This document shows positions 1-11,004 of a DNA stretch of 64,000 bases, one piece after another. The number at the start of each line of letters is the position of its first letter. The first letter of the stretch is position 1. The DNA lies in assembly GCA_017477205.1 (NCBI GenBank), contig JAFUXE010000006.1:62001-126000 (forward strand), given 5' to 3'. A program made the translations under genes and the position numbers. Source of the DNA: Alloprevotella sp. (lineage in GTDB: Bacteria > Bacteroidota > Bacteroidia > Bacteroidales > Bacteroidaceae). The notes beneath the pieces are model-generated. The model was not told the DNA's origin. It was given only the letters and a program-made list of their open reading frames with translations, and made no database searches.

Positions 1-2086
<2,086 letters not shown>

Positions 2087-2101
2087 TTAGCAATTCGGCC
2101 G

Positions 2102-2109
2102 CAAAGATA
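2102..2109 (-). promoter_or_regulatory. Bacteroidetes -7 box for the GH97 gene
   Basis: On the minus strand this reads TATCTTTG, a full match to TAnnTTTG, about 45 bp before the GH97 start codon. No clear TTTG was seen at the -33 position. The rest of the 345-bp gap (2057-2401) is AT-rich, with alternating TA and CG runs near 2298-2325, and holds no other gene that I can support. Confidence 0.55.
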
Positions 2110-2385
2110 TATAAAAACACGCGCACACATAACATCTGTTAAAGGAAAAAGTAATTTTGTGAAGTAATGTAAAAACTGTATCTGTTGTGTTTCAAAACGT
2201 TAAGCCTGCAAGAAGTTTATAAAAATATAAGTACAAATACAGGCACAAAAGCGCGACGCAGGCTGTGCAGCGGTTTGTCTCATCTTGTTACGCACAATAT
2301 AATATATACACGCACGTACGCGCGAATGGCGGGGACAAGTCCCCATTTCTTTCCCTCCACTTTTTTTTCTTCGCCCAGCTTTTTA

Positions 2386-2393
2386 TACCTTTG
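2386..2393 (+). promoter_or_regulatory. -7 box for the TauE-family gene, near-leaderless
   Basis: TACCTTTG matches TAnnTTTG and ends only 8 nt before the ATG at 2402. If transcription starts 4-6 nt after the box, the leader is only a few nucleotides. No convincing -33 TTTG was found. Confidence 0.5.
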
Positions 2394-2401
2394 CCGCCAC
2401 C

Positions 2402-3238
2402 ATGACCGTACTCACGTTTACCCTCATCTTGCTCTGCGGTGCCTTCTGTGCCGGCCTTCTGGGGTCCCTCACGGGCCTTGGCGGCGGTGTCGTCGTCATT
2501 CCCCTGCTCACGCTGCTCTTCGGGGTGGACTTCCACTATGCCGTGGGGGCGGCCCTCGTCTCCTCCATCGCAACGAGCAGCGGCAGCGGCAGTGCCTACG
2601 TCAAGGAAGGCATCACGAACATCCGCCTCGGCATGTTCCTGGAGATTGCCACCACGATAGGAGCCGTCAGCGGTGCCTTCGTCGCCATCTGGCTCAACAG
2701 CTCTACGATTGCCGTCATCTTCGGCTGCGTCCTCCTGCTGACCGCCGCCATGCAGCAGCGCCGCAAGACGGACCACGAAGGCGTCAAGGGCAGCGAACTG
2801 GCGCGACGCCTGAAGCTCTACGGCACATGGCCGCAGAAGGACGGAAGCCGCAAAGCATACGAACTGCGCAACGTGGGAGGGGGCTTCGGGGTGATGTACG
2901 TTGCCGGTGTGCTGAGCGGCATCCTCGGCATCGGCAGCGGTGTGCTGAAGGTCATCGCCATGGACTCGCTCATGAAAGTGCCGTTCAAGGTGAGCACCAC
3001 GACGAGCAACTTCATGATGGGCGTCACGGCCTGCGCCTCCGCCGTCGTCTATGTGCAGCGCGGCAACATCACGCCCGCCATCGCCTGCCCCGTCATGGTG
3101 GGCGTCCTCATCGGGGCCCTCACGGGTGCCCGCCTCCTGAAGCGTCTCGACGTGAGCCTGCTGCGCAAAATCTTCGCCCTCGTCATCGTCCTCGTCGCCA
3201 TCAACATGATATACAACGGCCTCCACGGCAACTTCTAA
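2402..3238 (+). CDS. Sulfite exporter TauE/SafE family membrane permease
   Basis: 278 aa, very hydrophobic, with two similar halves. The N-terminal half has the family motif LGSLTGLGGGVVVIP (about residues 20-34), echoed by SGILGIGSGVLKV (about 172-184) in the second half. TauE/SafE proteins are inner-membrane exporters or permeases for sulfite, sulfoacetate, thiosulfate or other small anions; the substrate here cannot be told from sequence. One base separates its stop from the ATG of the DUF1634 gene, so the two are co-transcribed and probably act together. The start at 2402 is the first ATG after the promoter box. Confidence 0.93.
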   Translation: MTVLTFTLILLCGAFCAGLLGSLTGLGGGVVVIPLLTLLFGVDFHYAVGAALVSSIATSSGSGSAYVKEGITNIRLGMFLEIATTIGAVSGAFVAIWLNSSTIAVIFGCVLLLTAAMQQRRKTDHEGVKGSELARRLKLYGTWPQKDGSRKAYELRNVGGGFGVMYVAGVLSGILGIGSGVLKVIAMDSLMKVPFKVSTTTSNFMMGVTACASAVVYVQRGNITPAIACPVMVGVLIGALTGARLLKRLDVSLLRKIFALVIVLVAINMIYNGLHGNF

Positions 3239-3239
3239 T

Positions 3240-3605
3240 ATGGAACAAACCATCGCCCGCACCCTCCGCATTGGCGTCACCATAGCCGCCATCCTCGCCG
3301 TCATTGGCGGTGTCCTCTACCTGTGGCAGCACGGCGCAGAGCCCGTCCCTGACTATTCGCAGTTCTCCTACGACGAGCTGCCGGACGGTTCCGACAACTA
3401 CACAACCCTCGACGGCATCGCAGCCTCTTTTTTCGCCTTCTCCGCTGAAGGCTGGATTATGGTTGGCGTGCTGGTGCTGATTCTCACCCCCGTCATGCGC
3501 GTCGTCCTCTCCCTCGTCGGCTTTGCCAAGCAACGCGACTGGCTGTACGTCCTCATCACCGCCTTCGTCCTTGCCGTCATCATCGCCAATTCCCTGGGCG
3601 GATAA
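3240..3605 (+). CDS. DUF1634 membrane protein, partner of the TauE permease
   Basis: 121 aa with three predicted membrane segments (about residues 11-28, 63-83 and 98-118). DUF1634 proteins are small membrane proteins of unknown function that commonly sit directly behind a TauE/SafE gene, as here with one intervening base. An accessory subunit role is inference. No terminator hairpin was found directly downstream. Confidence 0.85.
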   Translation: MEQTIARTLRIGVTIAAILAVIGGVLYLWQHGAEPVPDYSQFSYDELPDGSDNYTTLDGIAASFFAFSAEGWIMVGVLVLILTPVMRVVLSLVGFAKQRDWLYVLITAFVLAVIIANSLGG

Positions 3606-3802
3606 GCCCCGTGCCAAAATTTCACTCCGAGCGCCGCCTTCCGAATCAAAATGCCAACTTTCGCGCCCAAAAGTCATCATTTTGACATCGCAGCGAAAGC
3701 TTTTCTGCCATTTTGAGTGTTTAATTTTGTAAACTCCGCTGTCGTTTCACCCCGCAAACGGCGGCGAGGTGTTAAATTTTACTGCAAAAAGTGAAAGAAA
3801 GT

Positions 3803-3833
3803 TTTGCAGGACTGCCAGAAAACCCTACTTTTG
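3803..3833 (+). promoter_or_regulatory. Full Bacteroidetes promoter for the first SusCD operon
   Basis: TTTG at 3803-3806, a 19-nt spacer, then TACTTTTG at 3826-3833: a textbook -33/-7 pair. It leaves a leader of about 85 nt before the susC ATG at 3922. In the 316-bp gap from 3606 to 3921 nothing else stands out. Confidence 0.75.
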
Positions 3834-3921
3834 CACTTATTGCGCGCCATAGTGGTGTGCTTTGCGCTGTTTCCAGCGTGCTTTCCGAAGCAACAAATAT
3901 GTTTAATTAAATGGTTATATT

Positions 3922-6894
3922 ATGAACAGAAAGTTAGTGCTTTTGTTTGCGTGCTTCCTCATGGCCATCTCCATGGCCGCCCAGAAGCGCGTGACAGGTA
4001 AAGTTACCGACACGAACGGAATTCCCGTAGCAAGTGCTGTGGTACGTGTGGCCGGCACACAGGTCATCACGTACACGGACAACAACGGTAACTTCACTCT
4101 GGCCAATGTACCGAACTCTGCGAAGGAACTGCTCGTTTCCTATCTGGGCATGGAGTCCAAGAAGGTGGCAGTTGCCAACAACGTCGAGGTAGTCCTGGAA
4201 GAAGACAACCAGCTGGAAGAAGCTGTAGTTATGGGCTATGGTACAGCGCAGAAACTGGGAACCGTCGTGGGTACCGTTACCCGCGTAGGTTCTGAAAAAA
4301 TTGAAAACAAACCCGTGACGACCGCTCTGGACGCTTTGCAGGGAAAGGTGGCCGGTGTGCAGATTCTCTCCAGCACCGGTGACGTCGGTTCTGTTTCGGG
4401 TGTCAGCACCACCGTGCGTGGTGTCGGCTCGCTGAACGGTGCCAACACGCCGCTCTACGTCGTTGACGGACAGCCCGTAGATGCTTCTGTGTTCTACATG
4501 ATGAACCAGAACGACATCGAGAGCTACAACGTCCTCCGCGACGCTTCCGCAACCTCCATCTACGGTTCCCGTGCTGCCAACGGTGTCATCTACATCACGA
4601 CCAAGAAAGGTCACCGTGGCGAAAAGGCTACCGTCAGCGTCAGCCAGAGCATCGGCTGGAGCCAGCTCGCACGCCGCATGGGTAACCCCATGAGCTCGAA
4701 CGAGCTGCTTGACTACCAGCTTCTCAACGGTGTTATCAGCGCCGCTCAATACGCTCAGTACAAGCATGAAGGCTATGCAACGGACTGGGTGAAGTATTTC
4801 TACAAGGACAGCGCCCCCATCTACAACACGAACTTCAGCGTTCGCGGCGGTACGGACCGCACCTCCTACTACACCTCCGCTTCCTACCTGAAGCGTGAAG
4901 GTCTTACCCCCTACTCCCGCTTTAAGAGAATCACGGTTCGTACGAACTTCGAAACCCAGGCTCTGGACTGGCTCCAGTTTGGCATGAACCTCGGCTTGAA
5001 CTATGATGAGCGTAACCTGGACAGCAACGCCAGCCAGGGTAGCCTTTACATCTGGAACAACCCTGTTCTCGGTAGCTTGATGCTTCAGCCGTATTATAAT
5101 CCCTACGATGAAAACGGCAAAAAGCTCGACTACTTTGACCCCATGGGTGCTTACAATCTTGAGACGCTGAACTACTATCGTCCCCGTAACATCGGTGAAG
5201 CCCGCATCACGGGAACAGCTTTTGTTCAGCTCACTCCGATGAAGGGACTGACCATCAAGTCCCAGCTCGGTCTGGACGGAGTGGACTCGCGTGATTCCCA
5301 GAAGTTCAAGCCCAGTGCTCCCTACGCCTCTAACGACCACGCAGGTTGGGCCTACGAATCCTTCGGACGTGATGCCAGCTGGACAATCACCAACACGGCA
5401 GAATACCGTTTCAATATCAAGGAAGACCACGACATCACGGTGCTGGTCGGCCAAGAGGGTATCAAGGAAAGTGGCTACAGCTTTGGCGTACAGCAGCTCA
5501 ACTTCAGCGACGACCGTCTGCTCTGGCTCGGTCTGGCTCCCATCACCGAGGAAGCCATTCCCGACATCAGTGCAAGTTCACCCTCTACAGTGGAATACCT
5601 CTCCTTCTTCGGACGCGTGAACTACGGCTATCAGAACAAATACTTTGCCAACTTCACCATCCGTAACGACCGCAGCTCTCGCTTCGGTGAGGACAACCGC
5701 TCTGCAACCTTCGCTTCTGGCGGTGTGATGTGGGACATGAAGGCAGAGAAGTTCCTGAAGCCCGTATGGTGGCTGGACGACCTGAAGTTCAAGGCGACCT
5801 ACGGTTCCACCGGTAACTCCTCCGGTATCGGTTACTATCAGCACCTCGGTGTGACGGGTACGACGCAGTATGGCGGCGCACAAGGTTGGGGTCTGGCTCG
5901 TCCGGCAAACCGTCAGCTCGGCTGGGAAACGCAGTATCAGGCCAACATAAGCTTCTCCACGCGCATCTTCAACCGCGCCAACATCGAGCTCGGCTACTAT
6001 CACCGCAAGACCAGCGACATGCTGATGGATGTGCCCGTGCCTTACACCACAGGCTTCTCCTCCCAGACAATGAACATCGGTGAGATGGTGAACCAGGGTA
6101 TCGAACTGCAGTTCGACGTGGACGCTGTCCAGAACTGGCACGGCCTTGACGTGAACATCTACGGAAACCTCTCCTACAATGCCAACAAGATCACGAAGCT
6201 GTTCTACGGCCTCGACAAGTGGGTTGAAGACGGCACAGGTCTGGCATACTTCGTTGGCAAGTCCGTCAACTACTATATGCCCGTACGTGCAGGCGTTGAC
6301 CCCGCTGACGGACAGCTGATGTGGTACGTTCCCGATGCAAACGGCAAGCTGACAAACCAGACGACCAAGGACTTTGACGAGGCAACTCTCAGCGTAGATA
6401 CCGGCAAGAAGTACTATGCCCCCACGACGGGTGGTTTCGGCCTTCGTGCCACGTGGAAGGGACTCACGCTTGACGCAGACTTTTCCTTCGTCCTCGGCAA
6501 ATGGATGCAGGACAATATCGAATTCTTCGCAATGGGTGGCGGCAGCTCCAGTGCTTCCGGTTACAACCAAGACCGTGCCCTGCTGAACCAGTGGAAGAAG
6601 CCGGGCGACATCACCAATGTTCCGAAGTTCGGCTACACGAACCACTTCGACACGAGCCTGCTTCACAACGCTTCCTTCTGCCGCATGAAGAACCTCTCTC
6701 TCTCTTACGACCTGCCGGGCAAATGGATGGACGCTACGGGCTTCATCCGCAACGTACGCCTCATGGCTAACGCACGCAACCTCTTCACCATCACGAAGTG
6801 GAAGGGTGCCGACCCCGAAACGAATACGAACGTGGCACAGGGTGCTTACCCCAACACGCGTGAATACTCCCTCGGCATTGAACTCACTTTCTAA
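3922..6894 (+). CDS. SusC/RagA-type TonB-linked outer-membrane transporter
   Basis: 990 aa. Order: signal peptide (1-20, ending SMAAQ), carboxypeptidase-regulatory-like domain (about 22-95), TonB-dependent plug with the SusC hallmark LYVVDGQPVD (about 174-183) and SIYGSRAANGVIYITTKKG, then a long beta-barrel ending in aromatic F (IELTF). It imports an oligosaccharide or peptide through the outer membrane with its SusD partner, powered by TonB. The gene is followed after 21 bp by susD and then a lipoprotein. No glycoside hydrolase lies in this operon, so the substrate is unknown. A strong promoter lies upstream. Confidence 0.97.
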   Translation: MNRKLVLLFACFLMAISMAAQKRVTGKVTDTNGIPVASAVVRVAGTQVITYTDNNGNFTLANVPNSAKELLVSYLGMESKKVAVANNVEVVLEEDNQLEEAVVMGYGTAQKLGTVVGTVTRVGSEKIENKPVTTALDALQGKVAGVQILSSTGDVGSVSGVSTTVRGVGSLNGANTPLYVVDGQPVDASVFYMMNQNDIESYNVLRDASATSIYGSRAANGVIYITTKKGHRGEKATVSVSQSIGWSQLARRMGNPMSSNELLDYQLLNGVISAAQYAQYKHEGYATDWVKYFYKDSAPIYNTNFSVRGGTDRTSYYTSASYLKREGLTPYSRFKRITVRTNFETQALDWLQFGMNLGLNYDERNLDSNASQGSLYIWNNPVLGSLMLQPYYNPYDENGKKLDYFDPMGAYNLETLNYYRPRNIGEARITGTAFVQLTPMKGLTIKSQLGLDGVDSRDSQKFKPSAPYASNDHAGWAYESFGRDASWTITNTAEYRFNIKEDHDITVLVGQEGIKESGYSFGVQQLNFSDDRLLWLGLAPITEEAIPDISASSPSTVEYLSFFGRVNYGYQNKYFANFTIRNDRSSRFGEDNRSATFASGGVMWDMKAEKFLKPVWWLDDLKFKATYGSTGNSSGIGYYQHLGVTGTTQYGGAQGWGLARPANRQLGWETQYQANISFSTRIFNRANIELGYYHRKTSDMLMDVPVPYTTGFSSQTMNIGEMVNQGIELQFDVDAVQNWHGLDVNIYGNLSYNANKITKLFYGLDKWVEDGTGLAYFVGKSVNYYMPVRAGVDPADGQLMWYVPDANGKLTNQTTKDFDEATLSVDTGKKYYAPTTGGFGLRATWKGLTLDADFSFVLGKWMQDNIEFFAMGGGSSSASGYNQDRALLNQWKKPGDITNVPKFGYTNHFDTSLLHNASFCRMKNLSLSYDLPGKWMDATGFIRNVRLMANARNLFTITKWKGADPETNTNVAQGAYPNTREYSLGIELTF

Positions 6895-6915
6895 CCAATA
6901 AAGAGGAATAGCATT

Positions 6916-8451
6916 ATGAAAAAGAACATATTAAAAGCAATCCTGTTTGCAGTAGTTGCTGCCCCCCTCTTCACGGCTTGCGAACTTGACCAGTACCCCA
7001 CGAGCTCCATCCCCAATGAGGAGTCTTGGGAGAAGTTTTCCGATGTCGCCAACTTCAACGTCGGCATCCGCGCCATGTTGCGTGGTGTTTCCTGCGTAGG
7101 ATGGTATGACACAGACTTGCAGGCAGACTACTACCAGCCCGGAACGGGTTATGGTAACAACGGTGGTACGACCTACAACTGGAGCTTTGACTCCCGTACG
7201 ATGGAAGGCCTCTGGTCCTCCATGTACAGTGCCATCATGCAGACCAACAACTTCCTGAACAACTGCGACCGCATCGTGCTGAATGCTGAAGACTACGATA
7301 GCGAAGAAGCCTACAACATTGACGTGGCTCGCTTCAGCCAGTTCAAGGCTGAAGCCTACTTCACGCGTGCTTTCGCATACCTGAACACGGCCATCCGCTA
7401 CTGCAAGGACTATGAGCCGGAGACTGCCGACACGGATCTCGGCCTGCCCCTCGTGACGGAAGTGGACATCAACGCCAAGCCTGCACGCGCTACGCTGGCC
7501 GCCACCTTCAACTTCATCAAGGCCGACCTGGCCAAGGCTCGTGAACTCTGCAAGGTTGAGGACCTCCTTGCCCTCCAGTCCCCGGACTTCGAGGTTACGC
7601 CAGACATGATTGATTTCGTGGAAGCCCGTTGCGACCTCTATATGCACAACTATGACGAAGCCATCACCTTGGCAAAGTCGCTCATCGACAATCCCGACTA
7701 CGAACTTGCAACAAGTGAGGATGAGCTTATTCAGCAGCTCACTACCGATATAGGTTCTGAATATGTGTACGTAGCCTTTGCCGATAGAACAGAAGGTGCC
7801 GTGAGCTACAGCACATACTATGCATGGAATACTTCTGAACAGGTATATTCCCCCTACTTCCTGCTTGCAAAGTCCACGATTGACGCATACGATGACGATG
7901 ACATTCGTAAAGCAGCATTCTTCATCGTAGCAGACTACCCCGTGAAACAAATGCAGGAGAAGGTTGACAATGTCGTCCTCTTCAACAAGTTCCCCGCAGG
8001 AAATGAGAATCTCAACACAAGCTCTGACGATCCTCTGCACACTTACAAGCACGCGAAGAAGCCCTTCCGCATTGCCGAGATGTATCTCGTGGCAGCAGAA
8101 GCCGCCTATCGCAATGGTGATGCAGTAGCAGCCCAGGAATACCTCAGCGGCCTGACGGAAGCTCGCGGTTTGGGCAGTGTACAGGCATTTGGTGACAATC
8201 TCTTTGAACTGATTAAGATGGAATGGTTCCGCGAGTTCATCGGTGAAGGTCAGCGTCTGGACGGTCTGAAGCGTTGGCACGATGGTTTCACGCGTAGCGG
8301 TCAGATGCAGGCTCCCAGCCTCATCATGCAGGCTGATCCTTCCCGCAACATCGAACTCAGCGTGGATGCCAGCGATCCCCGCTTCGTTTGGGAGATTCCG
8401 TACAACGACTTGCTCTCAAATCCGAACCTTGAGAAGAACTGGAACTTTTAA
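6916..8451 (+). CDS. SusD/RagB family surface nutrient-binding lipoprotein
   Basis: 511 aa. Lipoprotein signal peptide with lipobox LFTAC, so the mature protein starts at Cys20. SusD-type alpha-helical TPR-like fold is indicated by the N-terminal EESW/FNVGIRAM region, the FKAEAYFTRAFAYLNTAIRYC helix, and the C-terminal RIAEMYLVAAEAAYRNGD and EWFREFIGEGQRLDGLKRW motifs that are typical of the family. It caps the SusC barrel on the cell surface and captures substrate. Located 21 bp after susC and 21 bp before the next gene. Confidence 0.96.
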   Translation: MKKNILKAILFAVVAAPLFTACELDQYPTSSIPNEESWEKFSDVANFNVGIRAMLRGVSCVGWYDTDLQADYYQPGTGYGNNGGTTYNWSFDSRTMEGLWSSMYSAIMQTNNFLNNCDRIVLNAEDYDSEEAYNIDVARFSQFKAEAYFTRAFAYLNTAIRYCKDYEPETADTDLGLPLVTEVDINAKPARATLAATFNFIKADLAKARELCKVEDLLALQSPDFEVTPDMIDFVEARCDLYMHNYDEAITLAKSLIDNPDYELATSEDELIQQLTTDIGSEYVYVAFADRTEGAVSYSTYYAWNTSEQVYSPYFLLAKSTIDAYDDDDIRKAAFFIVADYPVKQMQEKVDNVVLFNKFPAGNENLNTSSDDPLHTYKHAKKPFRIAEMYLVAAEAAYRNGDAVAAQEYLSGLTEARGLGSVQAFGDNLFELIKMEWFREFIGEGQRLDGLKRWHDGFTRSGQMQAPSLIMQADPSRNIELSVDASDPRFVWEIPYNDLLSNPNLEKNWNF

Positions 8452-8472
8452 CCAAACAAATCCGATTCAATC

Positions 8473-9753
8473 ATGAAACAGTATATCAAAACATTTGCAT
8501 TCATGCTTCTGGTGGGCTTTGGCCTCACCTCATGTTTGGACGATGACCGCTTCGACAAGGAAACCATCAACTACCCCGATGGCGTAAACTTCGGAGCATG
8601 GGCATCTGACTATACGGAGGGAAACTATGAATACCATGCTGTGCTGACAAAGAGCGCAGCTGGCGACTCCATCTTCTACCTCCACCGCATCGGTAAGCCC
8701 GACACCAAGGAGGCCGGTGTTGTCAGCAGAATGTTCATCGCTGAAGGCGTGAACTATGACAAGGTAGCTGGTCTGTGCTCAGCCACAGCCGCAGAGTCCG
8801 CATACGGTGACATGCCGGCAACAATCTCCGCCGCCTACCAGCGCGACCAGCAGCACCTCTCCGTGCAGATTGACGCCAACAAACGCTATGTTGCCACAAT
8901 GGCTCCCACCACAAAGATGTACGTGGACGGCTATTGGCTCGGTGGCATCAAGGACGAAACTGGCGCTGACATAGCCTTCTTCAACGCGTTCCTCGAACCG
9001 GGCGAGGTGGAGAACGAAGGTACGGGTATCGCTATCTTCGACAGCGAGCTCAACGATCCGGAAACCGTCAGCTATAAGTATGCCGACGGCGTGCTGACCG
9101 TACAGAGCGACGATAACGAAGCCAACGTCATCACGGCATCCTTCAACGACATCTGCCAGCTCGTCGTGACCGACGCAAAGGGCAACAGCTTCGTAGCAGA
9201 TCCGCAGATGAGTGACGTGCCTGTACCCGAATACACCTTCGACAAGCCGCTGATTGGCGACTTCAACTACTCGGCACTCATGAGCGGTCCCGACCCCGAC
9301 CTGATTCTCCGTCCGGTTGACCTCTCGGATCCCAATGCCGCCGTATTCAACATCGAGCACTGGGGCTACGACGTGACGTTCCGCTTCATCTGGGATATGG
9401 AGAACAACAGAATCACCGTTCCTGTACAGAACATCGGTGAGACGTATGACTACCAAGGAAACACCTATGACATTATGGTGGCTGACATTCCCACATGGAA
9501 TCCGAACAACAGCTTCGACAACTTCCCCAGCTACTATGATGCCGCAACGGCAACGTTCCACTTCAGTCTGGTTTACTTCATTGAGCTGGGTTACTTCGGC
9601 TACGATGACGAAACGTTCGAAATCACCGGTGAGGCTCCCGAAGACGCTACGCGTCTGAAGCTCCTCATGCACAATGCCAAGAAAAAGGCAGAAGGTCAGA
9701 CGAACTTCGTGAAAGCTCCCAACGACCAGGTGATTCCTTTTACTCTCTTCTAA
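8473..9753 (+). CDS. Surface lipoprotein of unknown family in the SusCD operon
   Basis: 426 aa. N-terminal lipoprotein signal with lipobox GLTSC (Cys21), followed by an acidic linker DDDR. The rest is rich in beta-strand-like and acidic segments and has no catalytic motif that I recognise. By position (third gene after susC and susD, 21 bp downstream) it is probably an accessory binding protein playing the role that SusE/SusF play in the starch system; this is inference from context. The operon ends at the terminator at 9780-9808. Confidence 0.75.
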   Translation: MKQYIKTFAFMLLVGFGLTSCLDDDRFDKETINYPDGVNFGAWASDYTEGNYEYHAVLTKSAAGDSIFYLHRIGKPDTKEAGVVSRMFIAEGVNYDKVAGLCSATAAESAYGDMPATISAAYQRDQQHLSVQIDANKRYVATMAPTTKMYVDGYWLGGIKDETGADIAFFNAFLEPGEVENEGTGIAIFDSELNDPETVSYKYADGVLTVQSDDNEANVITASFNDICQLVVTDAKGNSFVADPQMSDVPVPEYTFDKPLIGDFNYSALMSGPDPDLILRPVDLSDPNAAVFNIEHWGYDVTFRFIWDMENNRITVPVQNIGETYDYQGNTYDIMVADIPTWNPNNSFDNFPSYYDAATATFHFSLVYFIELGYFGYDDETFEITGEAPEDATRLKLLMHNAKKKAEGQTNFVKAPNDQVIPFTLF

Positions 9754-9779
9754 GCCACAACAAACCTTAGAATAAACGC

Positions 9780-9808
9780 AAGCGGTCGGCAGTTAATGCC
9801 GACCGCTT
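9780..9808 (+). terminator. Rho-independent terminator after the first SusCD operon
   Basis: A perfect 12-bp stem (AAGCGGTCGGCA paired with TGCCGACCGCTT) around a 5-nt loop GTTAA, followed by CTTTAT. The downstream T-run is weak, but stem strength and position 27 bp after the stop codon fit a terminator. Confidence 0.85.
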
Positions 9809-9877
9809 CTTTATACCCTGCCTGAAAACACCATAGTCTGTTTTGCCGCCCCCCACCCTATGCCTGAGCCGTACCGT

Positions 9878-10597
9878 CTATTTCAGTCCGCCATAGCTCT
9901 TGGCAGCTGCTTCCAGCGCCTCATCGGTGGTGTAGCGCTCATAGTACTTGCAGCGAGTGACGATGCCTTGCGGTGAGCAGTTCCGACCCATCATCCGCAC
10001 CAGCGCCCAGCCTTTCATGTCGCAGGCGAAGTCATCCGACACCAGCGCCAGACAGCCGTCCACCACGGCGAACTCCTCCCTCCTCACCTCGCGCACCGTG
10101 AAATGCACACTGGGGCATTCTTCACAAAGGAACTGCTGCTCGGCAGTGTAGAGCAGAAACACCTCGTTGGGGCGGACGACGTCGGTCCTATGGTCGGTGA
10201 CAAGCGCAGGTATGCCCCCCACCTCGCCAAAGTGCAGCCGGATGGGCTGTAGGCTACCGTCGCTCACCGGTATGCCGGGCATCAGCAGAGAGCCTTCGAT
10301 AGCGGCCTTGTTCCTGGGCATATACACCACTGGCAGCCGGTTGGCCAAAGAGAGGAAGTTGAGGTAGGCTGTCTTGCCCTGGGTGAACATAGGGTTCACG
10401 GGGGACAAGTCCTTCCAGAGCGCGATGCTGTGGCGCATACGTTGGCGTTGGATGAACTGGCCGCGGGTATTGCTGCGACGGCCTTCTGAGTGGGACTTAC
10501 GCGTGACAACCGCTCCGTTCCTGATGTACCTGGTCACGGCAAGCGACGGAATCTTTCCGACGAGCGTGCCTGCTGTTGCTGCATGTTCTTTTTTCAT
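9878..10597 (-). CDS. Hypothetical protein, possibly DUF6266-like
   Basis: 239 aa, basic at the N terminus, no signal peptide or membrane segment. The N-terminal third (VGKIPSLAVTRYIRNG, then R/K-rich, then RGQFIQRQRM) has the general pattern of Bacteroidales DUF6266 proteins, which are of unknown function; I am not sure of this match. The gene has an AAAGGAG Shine-Dalgarno-like sequence about 9 nt before its ATG, unusual for this phylum, and lies behind a leader of about 265 nt filled with 11-bp repeats. It runs opposite to both flanking genes. These traits suggest an accessory gene of outside origin. Confidence 0.65.
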   Translation of the reverse strand: MKKEHAATAGTLVGKIPSLAVTRYIRNGAVVTRKSHSEGRRSNTRGQFIQRQRMRHSIALWKDLSPVNPMFTQGKTAYLNFLSLANRLPVVYMPRNKAAIEGSLLMPGIPVSDGSLQPIRLHFGEVGGIPALVTDHRTDVVRPNEVFLLYTAEQQFLCEECPSVHFTVREVRREEFAVVDGCLALVSDDFACDMKGWALVRMMGRNCSPQGIVTRCKYYERYTTDEALEAAAKSYGGLK

Positions 10598-10632
10598 AAT
10601 CGTATTCTCCTTTTGTTATAACTATGTCGTTT

Positions 10633-10803
10633 CGTATCTGTGTCGTATCTGTGTCGCATCTGCATCGTATCAGGCAGCTATCAGGCAGGCTTCTGGCAGC
10701 TCATTTGTTCGATAGTTCTTCGATAGTTGTTCGATAGTTCTTCGATAGTTCTCCGATAAAAATCGAACAACTATCGGAGAACTATTGGAGAACTAACGGA
10801 GAA
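10633..10803. repeat. 11-bp periodic repeats, direct then inverted, in the leader of the 9878-10597 gene
   Basis: On the plus strand CGTATCTGTGT-like units start at 10633, 10644, 10655 and 10666, drifting into TATCAGGCAGS-like units at 10668 and 10679 and CTTCTGGCAGC at 10690. TTCGATAGTT units follow at 10708, 10719, 10730 and 10741. The array then turns round: AACTATCGGAG-like units, the reverse complement of the preceding family, start at 10769, 10780 and 10791. Every step is 11 bp. The inverted half can pair with the direct half across a short A-rich centre (about 10757-10762). The whole block lies inside the predicted transcript from the minus-strand promoter at 10867-10897. Confidence 0.85.
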
Positions 10804-10866
10804 CAAAGCTTGTTGAATGCTCTCTGATAGCCTGCTAATCCCTGCCTGCACGATGGCATCTGCTTG

Positions 10867-10897
10867 CAAAGATATGACTCTGTTCTTACATGGCAAA
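10867..10897 (-). promoter_or_regulatory. Minus-strand promoter for the 9878-10597 gene
   Basis: On the minus strand: TTTG at 10897-10894, a 19-nt spacer, TATCTTTG at 10874-10867. Both boxes and spacing match the Bacteroidetes consensus. Transcription would start near 10862 and produce a leader of about 265 nt. Confidence 0.7.
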
Positions 10898-10951
10898 AAT
10901 TTTTAAGCAGCCTTATAAATGAATCCGTATTTTTGAAACTTTCCGACTTAG

Positions 10952-10983
10952 TTTGCATGATAGTCAAAACTTTTGTAACTTTG
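10952..10983 (+). promoter_or_regulatory. Promoter for the MNT-HEPN pair
   Basis: TTTG at 10952-10955, a 20-nt spacer and TAACTTTG at 10976-10983. It points away from the minus-strand promoter about 55 bp to the left, so the two transcripts diverge. The box ends 21 nt before the ATG at 11005. Confidence 0.7.
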
Positions 10984-11004
10984 CAGCGTTCAGACATTCA
11001 TTTT

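Noticed and set aside
10864..11004. 47-codon extension of the MNT protein
   Set aside because: It would start upstream of and include the promoter 10952-10983; MNT proteins normally begin near the ATG at 11005.
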